A program made the position numbers and the translations under genes. The notes under the pieces are model-generated. The model ran no database searches and was not told the DNA's origin. It saw only the letters and a list, made by a program, of their open reading frames with translations. A stretch of DNA of 13,457 nt, from positions 1 through 13,457 of the forward strand of contig JAUJNV010000078.1 in NCBI GenBank assembly GCA_030447945.1, read 5' to 3'. Source of the stretch: Fimbriimonas sp. Its GTDB lineage: Bacteria; Armatimonadota; Fimbriimonadia; Fimbriimonadales; Fimbriimonadaceae. This document shows, piece by piece, positions 7,796 through 13,457 of the stretch (position 1 is its first letter; the number at the start of each line of letters is the position of its first letter).

Positions 7796-8538
7796 ATGCG
7801 GGTGGCGAGCAGACCGGTTGCGCCTGGCCATGGTTGACGTCGCAGCTTCAGGACCCAAATCTTATCCGGCTCCTGAGGGCTCATCCACGAGTGACCGAGG
7901 TTCGTGAAGGGGAAGCTCCAGGGCTTCGCTTTGAGCAGGGCCCGTGGGTCCGTCACGTCCGCGTGAGCGACCCCTACGAAGAGCTCAAGGGGCTGGTCGA
8001 ACTGATGGACAACAACCCCGTTGTCTGCGCCGACGATTTCCGTTCCCTCGGCGGCTTCGACCATCGCCCTGGTCGCTCTCGGCCCATCGCGGCCGCCGGC
8101 CTTATCATAGAGCCGCCAACCTTCCTGGTCAATATCGACGCGGATGAGGAGGAGTTATCCGCTTTCCTCGGCACCGTGGGCTGGAACGACGGCGTCACCC
8201 TCCACGCTCAGCCGACGGACCACGGGGAGCCGTCGCCGCCACGGCGATAGCTTTGATCCACACGCCCGACGATCTCGAAGAGATCGACGACCTTTACGAA
8301 GAGCGTTTCGGGCGCTCGTTTTACATCCGCCGGGACGAAGAGTCCGCCTGGGACGTGGCGATCTCTCGCTTTGGGAGACGTGCCTTCTACCGCCTCCGTA
8401 TCTCGTCGGACGAGGCCACAGCCGCCTCCTCACCGTGCAGACGATGGCCGACGCCGCCGGTAAATGCGGTGCGGCTCAAGTGGTTCACGCCATGAACGTC
8501 ATGTGCGGGTTCGAGGAGTCCTTGGGCATGGGCCCTAG
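7796..8538 (+). pseudogene. ArgC / aspartate-semialdehyde-dehydrogenase-like protein, frame-disrupted
   Basis: Joined across frames, the protein shows LIRLLRAHPRVTEVREGEAP, recalling the ELLRLLLRHPEV region of ArgC. Then come NNPVVCADDF, a stretch readable as VPSAASTIALVALGP followed by IAAAGLIIEPPTFLVN (compare the catalytic-cysteine helix and LLALAPLLKAGLI), DEEELSAFLGTVGWNDGVTL and HTPDDLEEIDDLYEERFGRS. It ends in ADAAGKCGAAQVVHAMNVMCGFEES, which resembles the ArgC end GKGAAGQAVQNMNLMFG. It is therefore probably a diverged member of the N-acetyl-gamma-glutamyl-phosphate reductase or semialdehyde dehydrogenase fold. I see no clear HRHxPE catalytic histidine block. About 250 residues is short for ArgC (over 300), and the N-terminal nucleotide-binding part near 7796-7840 is badly scrambled. 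The start (ATG 7796) and end (TAG 8536-8538 after one frame change) are estimates. Confidence 0.45.
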
Positions 8539-8913
8539 GGTTCCTTGTCCAGATCCTAGCATCGGCGGTCGCTTCTCGGCCTCCACCGCCGCCACATCGC
8601 CCGAAGCGCCGACGATGGCATCCACCCCCGAACCCGCGACCTTTTCCCAGGTTCCCTGCTGCGGCGACGCCACGTAGAAGCCTTTGCGCGCCGCCGCTTC
8701 CGCGCCGCCTGAGGAAAGCTTAAACGTCGCGCGGCTGATCTTGCGCCGTACGTCGAGGCCGCACCAGGGGCAGTGGCGCGAACAAGGGCTCCTCGGCCAG
8801 CCCTTGGATGGCCGCCACGCAGCCCTCGCAGAGGCGAAGCACTCGCGCCCCTCGGGCTCATATTCACACACCGGCACAAGGTTCTCTACGCTCGCGGCCC
8901 TCGCCAGGTACAC
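8485..8913 (-). pseudogene. Small cysteine-rich (zinc-ribbon-like) protein, frame-disrupted
   Basis: I do not recognise a named family. Read from the GTG at 8913 the protein begins VYLARAASVENLVPVCEYEP then EGREC. After a frame change it gives LCEGCVAAIQGLAEEPLFA, then back in the first frame HCPWCGLDVRRKISRATFKL and SSGGAEAAARKGFYVASPQQ and GTWEKVAGSGVDAIVGASGD. C-x2-C pairs (CEGC and CPWC), plus two earlier cysteines, suggest zinc binding. The true end is uncertain: the frame runs to 8485, but a one-base change would stop it at 8556. It converges with the ArgC-like gene and its start lies within about 15 bases of the divergent uracil-DNA glycosylase start. Coding is supported by the cysteine pairs and by sensible composition in this frame, but no homologue was checked. 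Confidence 0.45.
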
Positions 8914-8925
8914 CCATTTGTGGCC

Positions 8926-9576
8926 ATGACCGCAGTGGACGCCTTGAACGACGAGATCGTGACCTGCCGCCTCTGCCCGCGTCTTGTCGCGTGGCGCGAG
9001 GAGGTGGCGGCGAAGGAAAAACGGGCACACCGCTGGCGAGACTTACTGGGCACGCCCGCTTCCCTACTTTGGCGACCCCCAGGCCGATCGAATGATCCTT
9101 GGCCTCGCGCCCGCCGCCCACGGCGGGAATCGAACCACCGTATGTTCTGCCGGCGACCGGAGCGGCGACTGGCTTTACCGCGCCCTCTACAAAGCCGGAG
9201 CGGCGAACCAGCCAAACTCGACGCACCCTGGGGACGGCCTCGTCCTATCGGGAGTCGTCATAGCCGCCACCGCACACTGCGCGCCGCCGAACAACCGGCC
9301 CCGGAGGAGGTGGCGACCTGTAGCCGTTACCTCGTGCGCCTCCTGGAGACCCGGCCCTGGCGCTCGATCCTTTGCCTTGGCGGGATCGCGTGGGTCCACC
9401 TCCACCGCCAGCTCGGCCTCCGCCGCTCGGCATTTGGCCACCTCGCGATGCACCGCGTGGAAGGTGGGCCGCTGATCGTCGCCTCTTACCACCCCAGCCA
9501 GCAAAACACCGCTACCGGCCGCCTCACGGAGGCGATGCTAGACGAGGCAATGGCAAGGTTCCTCGAAAAACGCTGA
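8926..9576 (+). pseudogene. Uracil-DNA glycosylase, Fe-S type (family 4/5, UDGb-like), frame-disrupted
   Basis: The enzyme removes uracil from DNA to start base-excision repair. From the ATG at 8926 it reads MTAVDALNDEIVTCRLCPRL, with the first two cluster cysteines C14 and C17. After frame changes come YFGDPQADRMILGLAPAAHGGNRT, a block readable as GRMFCGDRSGDW, and LYRALYKAG. HCAPPNN then joins to PAPEEVATCSRYL, which holds the other two cluster cysteines. The end is readable in one frame: SILCLGGIAWVHLHRQLG, then VASYHPSQQNTATGRLTEAM and LEKR before the TGA at 9574-9576. GLAPAAHGGNRTG with SYHPSQQN is characteristic of family 5 (TTUDGB-like) rather than the small family 1 enzymes. The roughly 216-residue length fits. 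At least three indels interrupt it, in the same style as the neighbouring genes. Confidence 0.82.
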
Positions 9577-9579
9577 GCG

Positions 9580-9606
9580 TCCCATAGCCCGGGGCGAGCT
9601 ATGGGA
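9580..9606. terminator. Hairpin between convergent UDG and protease genes, probable bidirectional terminator
   Basis: TCCCATAGC (9580-9588) and GCTATGGGA (9598-9606) form a perfect nine-base stem with a nine-base loop. It begins four bases after the glycosylase stop and overlaps the end of the opposing protease gene. There is no T run on either side, so intrinsic termination is inferred from position and stem alone. Confidence 0.55.
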
Positions 9607-10815
9607 TCACTGGGGGGGCTCGTTGGCAGGAGTAGGCCCGCGCGATCTCGTACCGCTTCAGCTCGCCTTGCCGGAGACCGCGAGCCTGACCTTGGTGCCC
9701 ACCGGTCCTGGAGCATTCTCTCCAGGCGCCGGAAGCCAACGCCGTCGAGCTCACTGTCGTCTGAGGATGTTCGTCGCCCGCCTTGATGCCCGCCTTGTCC
9801 GCCGGGCCATCGGGCTGGAACGCGCACGATCTGTACACGCTTCGTCCTCCCGTTGGGAAATGCGCTGAGGCCGATGTCCGCGACGGCCTCGTCGGCAACC
9901 TTGCCGGTGAAGTTTCCAGCCAGATGCGCCGGCGGTCGTAGTCGATTGTAACGTTAAAGTTTTCCAGGAAAGCCGAACCCGACCGTTCCGTCGCCGACTG
10001 CGTCGCTCTTCGCCTGGTCGATGATGCTCCAGACGCTCGGCTTGACGGGCACTCCGTAGATATTGAGATCGGGCATTCGCATGTACCAGCTCTCGACGGT
10101 GCCGGAGGCGACGCCGGAAATTGAACTGCGGCTTCTTATCCTCCGGCCAAAGCCCGACCTTCTCCAGCACCTCCCGGTGATAGTCGCGTAGAGGCGTTCC
10201 CCGTGTCGAGGGCCAGCACCATCCGCTTCCCAGGAGGTCAAGGACCTCCATCTCCATCGAGTCGTTCCCCATGAGCAGGAGCTTCAGAGGAAGGTGCGCT
10301 TGTTGTCCGGCTTGCGCTTGGTGATGTTCAGCGTCTTCGGGTGGAAGATGAATTTCTTCTTCTGGAAATTGATCTCGGTTATGTAGTTCTTGATCACCGC
10401 GAAGCCCATGATGCCGTCGACGTGGGTGCCGTAGCCGAACTGACATATTCTGAGAATCGCCGTGCTGGATGACGTCGGGCATCTCCTTAGCGTCGATTTT
10501 CATTGCCCCGAGGCTCAGGGTGCGTATCTTGACCGTCGGCGCCTGAAAGACGCCCACGAAGTCCCGCAGGCCCTGGGTACCGGTGGGCCTACCGACGTTG
10601 ATATTGCTGTCAACGATGACCGAGCCCGAAAATCCGGTGTCGAACATCAGCGGCACTTTGCGGCCGTTCACGGTCGCGTCGACGATGATGGCGTCCTCGC
10701 CCAGGCGGAACGGCACCTCCACGACGGCCTTGGCCCTTGGCGCGGCAGGCTTTTTCGCTTTGGCCTGCGCACCGGGTGCCAGGGTAAGAACTAGGAGAGC
10801 GGACAGGATAGGCAT
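9599..10815 (-). pseudogene. Secreted retropepsin-like aspartic protease with two DTG motifs and a C-terminal PDZ domain, frame-disrupted
   Basis: The first 125 residues from the ATG at 10815 are intact. They comprise a signal peptide (MPILSALLVLTLAPGAQA), then VVEVPFRLGEDAIIVDATVN and GRKVPLMFDTGFSGSVIVDS, with the catalytic aspartate D59 in DTG. The frame then breaks near 10440. Joining frames gives GIMGFAVIKNYITEINF, a segment readable as MVLALDTGNAS (second DTG at 10199-10207), VESWYMRMPDLNIYGVPVK and a beta-rich stretch. After this comes a PDZ-like domain with SPDGPADKAGIKAGDE and ELDGVGFRRLERML at about 9700-9830. The protein probably acts outside the cytoplasm; single-chain proteins with two retropepsin lobes resemble a pepsin-type bilobed enzyme. 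The end at 9599 is the last stop in one of the frames; another frame stops slightly earlier. Substrates are unknown. Confidence 0.75.
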
Positions 10816-10840
10816 AGGCTTCTCTTCTAAAACTATAACG

Positions 10841-11641
10841 TCAACCGGAAGGGTTTCGTCTTACTGCCATGTAAATTCCTAACACGATCCATCCTAGACC
10901 CCCAAAGTCGCACAGCATCAACGGCAGAAGCCACAGAAAGCTGCCCCGCCGGTCGATGAGATCCAGCACGGCGTACACCGGAACCGCGAAGAGGGCGAAT
11001 AAGCCCAGTAGCTTAGCGGGGACAAAGAACGGCGATGCCTCGATCGCGCTCACGGCGTCGGCCGTCACGTTCCCTTGGGGAATCTGAGGGCCGAGCATCG
11101 TCAGGACCAAGACGAAGGCGACGAGCGACAGCAAAGTCAATGCCCATCCCGCCGCGGTCCACGCACCCCCCCACCTCTCGATGAAGGAGAACGCGTGCTC
11201 GTTTCCCGTCTCGTAGCCCGGCCTCGGCTCCGTCGGCGTCGCGGCCGGCGCTTGGTCCCTTGGGGTAGCCGGTTCCAGATGCACGCCGTCCAACTCCGCG
11301 ATGATCTTCTGGGCGCCGATGTGGCCCGAGTCGAGCGCCAACGTCGCCTCCGCCGCCTCGCGCGCCCCCGCGGCATCGGTCATGCCGGCGAGCACCACCG
11401 CGAGGTTGTAGCACGCCTTAGGGTCGTCCGGGGCGAGAGAGCGTGTCGTCCGCAGGGCCTCCACGGCGGCCGCGCCCTCGCCGGACCGCGCGAGGGCCAG
11501 ACCCCGCATATGGTGTGCGTCCGGCTCCTCCGGTGCGAGGGCGACCGCCTCTTCGGCCACGGAGCGTGCGCGGGCGTAGGCCCCCGCCTGCAGCGCGGCT
11601 CGAGATTCCTCCACCAGTTCCTTCGCCCTCTCGCGCGACAT
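10841..11641 (-). CDS. TPR-repeat membrane protein of unknown function
   Basis: The intact 266-residue protein begins with about three tetratricopeptide-type helical repeats (residues 1-115; for example ALQAGAYARARSVAEEAVAL and LARSGEGAAAVEAL). A proline/threonine-rich linker (about 122-145) follows, then membrane helices at about 161-183 and 209-229 and a long hydrophobic stretch at 234-260, before a basic RRNPSG end. The TPR part should lie on one side of the membrane and serve protein-protein contacts; the partner is not visible. ATG at 11641 is preceded by GAGG-like purines. The stop lies 25 bases before the protease start, so the two could be one transcript. It marks the end of the broken region: its frame has no interruption. 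Confidence 0.75.
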   Translation of the reverse strand: MSRERAKELVEESRAALQAGAYARARSVAEEAVALAPEEPDAHHMRGLALARSGEGAAAVEALRTTRSLAPDDPKACYNLAVVLAGMTDAAGAREAAEATLALDSGHIGAQKIIAELDGVHLEPATPRDQAPAATPTEPRPGYETGNEHAFSFIERWGGAWTAAGWALTLLSLVAFVLVLTMLGPQIPQGNVTADAVSAIEASPFFVPAKLLGLFALFAVPVYAVLDLIDRRGSFLWLLPLMLCDFGGLGWIVLGIYMAVRRNPSG

Positions 11642-11661
11642 CTCGCCTCTTGTACCACCTC

Positions 11662-11689
11662 TTCCGACGGTTAAGGTTTTGCGTATACT
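11662..11689 (+). promoter_or_regulatory. Candidate promoter for the livK-like gene (TATACT -10 box)
   Basis: TATACT at 11684-11689 matches the -10 consensus at five of six bases. A weak -35 candidate, TTCCGA, lies at 11662-11667 with a 16-base spacer. Transcription would start near 11696, about 43 bases before the TTG start. The box is part of GTATAC, a palindrome, so the same bases could contribute to a -10 for the divergent TPR gene. Confidence 0.45.
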
Positions 11690-11738
11690 ACGAGCGCCGC
11701 GAACACGTTCCCGGTAAACCTACGGCGGTGGATAAGAG

Positions 11739-13019
11739 TTGAACCTAACGAAGCATCGAATCACCCTTTCCCTTGCGCTGGCGGCCCTGGCGCTGGTGCC
11801 CCTCGCGGGGTGTAACAGCGGCGAAGGCACGTCTAACGCGGCCCCCGGCGGGGGCGCTAACCGGGCCACCCCGGAAGGCGGCGGCGGTGCGAAGGCCGCT
11901 ACGCGCCCTTCGCCGAAAGGGGACGGAAACGAGGCGAAGGGAAACACCATTCGCATCGGAGTCGTAGCGAGTCTCTCCGGCGACCAAAAGCCCTGGGGCG
12001 AGGATAGCTACAACGGCGCGAAAATGGCCGTCAAGGAGTTCAACGACGCGGGCGGCCTGAACGGCAAGAAGGTCGAGCTCCTGGTCGGAGACAGCACGTC
12101 AAAGCCCGAGCCCGCGAAGTCGGCGGCAGAGAAGCTCATGTCGGACGGGGTGATCGCCATCGTGGGTGAGGTCGCGAGCGGCCACACCGCGCAGATTGCG
12201 AACTCGGCCTTCGAGCGTGGTGTCCCCGTGATCGCTATCGGCGCGACCCGCACCGACCTCACGGACATTGGCTCGAACGTCTTTCGGGTCTGCTACACGG
12301 ACGCCTTCCAAGGCCCGGTCATGGCGAAGTTCGCGTACGAGGAGTTGGGTCTCCGCAATGTCGCGCTCATGACCGACGTGAAGCAGCCTTACTCGACAGG
12401 CCTGAGCAAGAGCTTCGCCGCGTACTTCGAGAAGCTGGGCGGGAAGATCGTGGACGAGGCAAACTATGAGACGAACCAGACGCAGTTCAGCGGCCAGCTC
12501 ACCAACCTCAAGGCGAAGAATCCGGACGGACTCTTCCTCAGCGGCTACTTCACCGAGGTGGGTCCCATCGCACAACAGGCCAAGGCGGCGGGCCTCAATG
12601 TGAAGCTCTTGGGAGGAGATGGCTGGGACTCCACAACGCTCTTGAACAGTGGCGGCGAGGCGATCATCGGCGGGTTTTTCTGCAACCACTACAACGCGCT
12701 GGAGGACCGGCCCGAGGTAAAGGCTTTCGAGAAGCAGTATCAAGCGATGTACGGAGCCCCTCCCGGCACCACGATGGGCGCGCTGGGCTACGACGCCATG
12801 AAGCTGACACTCGACGCTCTTAAGCGTGCCGAAGCGCCCAACTCCAAGGCCCTCACGGTGGCTATCGAAAACACCGAGGGGTTCAAAGGCGTTTCGGGAT
12901 CAATTACCCTCACGGGGAACGACGGTGACCCACCGAAGCGAGCTTTGGTGGTTGAGATCGACCGCAAGGCACCGAACGGGCAGAAGTTCGCCAAGGCTTA
13001 CGACTTCTTCGAAGACTAG
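11739..13019 (+). CDS. livK: Branched-chain amino acid-type ABC transporter substrate-binding lipoprotein
   Basis: This intact 426-residue protein is a type I periplasmic binding protein (Peripla_BP_6/LivK family) that captures amino acids or similar small ligands for an ABC importer. A TTG start at 11739 gives a signal peptide with lipobox LAGC (C25). A Gly/Ala/Pro-rich linker to about residue 68 follows. The binding fold begins at IRIGVVASLSG and continues with NGAKMAVKEFNDAGGLNGKK and VGEVASGHTAQIANSAFE. Later blocks are GVPVIAIGAT, GLFLSGYFTEVGPIAQQAKA, LLGGDGWDS and a C-terminal GFKGVSGSITLTGNDG. No ATG or GTG lies in frame before the signal peptide, so TTG is forced. The real ligand cannot be told from sequence. 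The permease gene starts two bases after its stop. Confidence 0.9.
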   Translation: MNLTKHRITLSLALAALALVPLAGCNSGEGTSNAAPGGGANRATPEGGGGAKAATRPSPKGDGNEAKGNTIRIGVVASLSGDQKPWGEDSYNGAKMAVKEFNDAGGLNGKKVELLVGDSTSKPEPAKSAAEKLMSDGVIAIVGEVASGHTAQIANSAFERGVPVIAIGATRTDLTDIGSNVFRVCYTDAFQGPVMAKFAYEELGLRNVALMTDVKQPYSTGLSKSFAAYFEKLGGKIVDEANYETNQTQFSGQLTNLKAKNPDGLFLSGYFTEVGPIAQQAKAAGLNVKLLGGDGWDSTTLLNSGGEAIIGGFFCNHYNALEDRPEVKAFEKQYQAMYGAPPGTTMGALGYDAMKLTLDALKRAEAPNSKALTVAIENTEGFKGVSGSITLTGNDGDPPKRALVVEIDRKAPNGQKFAKAYDFFED

Positions 13020-13021
13020 CT

Positions 13022-13457
13022 TTGACGCTCCACCTTCTCGCAGCGTTCGAGCCCAGCACGCTCCCCCAGCAGTTGGTCAACGGCCTTCTGCTGGGGTCTA
13101 TTTATGCGCTCATGGCGCTCGGGTACACGATGGTGTACGGGGTCCTACGACTGATCAACTTCGCCCACGGTGAGGTGTTCATGCTCGGCGCCTACACCGC
13201 CTTGTTTGTGTCGTGGGCGAGCGGCTTTGGGCCGGGCTCCGATTTGGCGGCCTCGGGGCCGGTGACCCTCGTCCTGATGCTCCTCGCCAGCATGACCGTA
13301 TGTGCCCTGATCGGCGTCGTGATCGAGCGGTTCGCCTACCGCCCGATGCGGTCGCAGCCCCGGATCGCGGCGCTCATCACCGCGATCGGCGTCTCCTTAC
13401 TCCTGCAGTACGGCGGCCAGCTCTTCCTGCCCAGCTCCCCGCCACCCAGCATCAGCT
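13022..13457 (+). CDS. livH: Branched-chain amino acid-type ABC transporter permease, N-terminal part (3' end outside window)
   Basis: The frame from a TTG at 13022 is open to the end of the window, giving 145 residues. It reads LTLHLLAAFEPS, then QQLVNGLLLGSIYALMALGY, the LivH signature VYGVLRLINFAHGEVFMLGA and a further helix with LVLMLLASMTVCALIGVVIE. It then runs RFAYRPMRSQPRIAALITAI and GVSLLLQYGGQLF, which is diagnostic for the LivH half of this importer. It works in the inner membrane with the lipoprotein just upstream and, presumably, LivM, LivG and LivF beyond the window. The start is not certain: the frame is open upstream into livK, and a nearby downstream start would clip the first residues. 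Close spacing to livK indicates one operon. Confidence 0.9.
   Translation, partial: MTLHLLAAFEPSTLPQQLVNGLLLGSIYALMALGYTMVYGVLRLINFAHGEVFMLGAYTALFVSWASGFGPGSDLAASGPVTLVLMLLASMTVCALIGVVIERFAYRPMRSQPRIAALITAIGVSLLLQYGGQLFLPSSPPPSIS

Noticed and set aside
7726..8064. Minus-strand open frame of 112 residues
   Set aside because: It lies antisense to the ArgC-like segment LIRLLRAHPRV and has no recognisable motif.
5070..9600. A decaying genomic island or insertion-sequence damage
   Set aside because: There are no transposase, terminal repeats, target duplications or tRNA-linked edges. Composition and gene content resemble the flanks.
5325..10445. Programmed frameshifting or a recoded gene set as the cause of the broken frames
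   Set aside because: There are dozens of changes in both directions and on both strands, with no shared slippery sequence, and in-frame codon losses also occur. That is not how recoding looks.
10462..10794. Open frame on + of 110 residues opposite the aspartic protease
   Set aside because: It is antisense to the intact, signal-peptide-bearing N-terminus with the DTG motif.

Overview
The window is GC-rich (roughly 63-65% by eye), tightly packed chromosomal DNA. It carries housekeeping and amino-acid-metabolism genes, with no mobile element, rRNA, tRNA or CRISPR. Lipoprotein signal peptides with clear lipoboxes, Hfq, SmpB, PilZ, a family-5 type uracil-DNA glycosylase and a Liv-type ABC importer suggest a free-living, probably diderm bacterium outside the best-studied groups. 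An Armatimonadota-like lineage would fit, but that is only a guess from general gene style.

Left block (1-3781, + strand): the end of a DUF2207 membrane protein, then apt, miaA, hfq and dapF. Gaps are 22, 18 and 12 bases, and the last pair overlaps by ATGA, so this looks like one operon joining purine salvage, tRNA modification, RNA chaperoning and lysine/peptidoglycan precursor synthesis. A long imperfect inverted repeat containing GTGTTGA heptamers (3781-3848) separates dapF from the convergent PilZ and smpB genes (- strand, 3861-5022).

Middle block (5070-10815): a lipoprotein with two FKBP domains, alanine dehydrogenase, a secreted protein of unknown function and an ArgC/semialdehyde-dehydrogenase-like protein lie on +. 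A small cysteine-rich zinc-ribbon-like protein is on -, a uracil-DNA glycosylase on +, and a secreted retropepsin-like protease with PDZ domain on -. Every one of these genes is readable only by hopping between frames, because small insertions and deletions recur about every 50-200 bases from about 5325 to about 10445. Genes on both sides are perfectly open. Conserved motifs survive in the broken genes, which points to local sequence or assembly error rather than decay. Coordinates of these genes are therefore outer limits of recoverable homology.

Right block (10841-13457): an intact TPR/membrane protein (-) is divergent from an intact branched-chain amino-acid type substrate-binding lipoprotein (livK-like). 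This is followed at once by the start of its permease (livH-like), which runs off the window. A good -10 box (TATACT) lies in the divergent gap.

I did not find a convincing new multi-gene system. The items most worth a second look are the localised frameshift cluster, the two DTG motifs in one predicted protease chain, the divergent ArgC-like protein, the unnamed cysteine-rich protein and the possible leaderless promoters.
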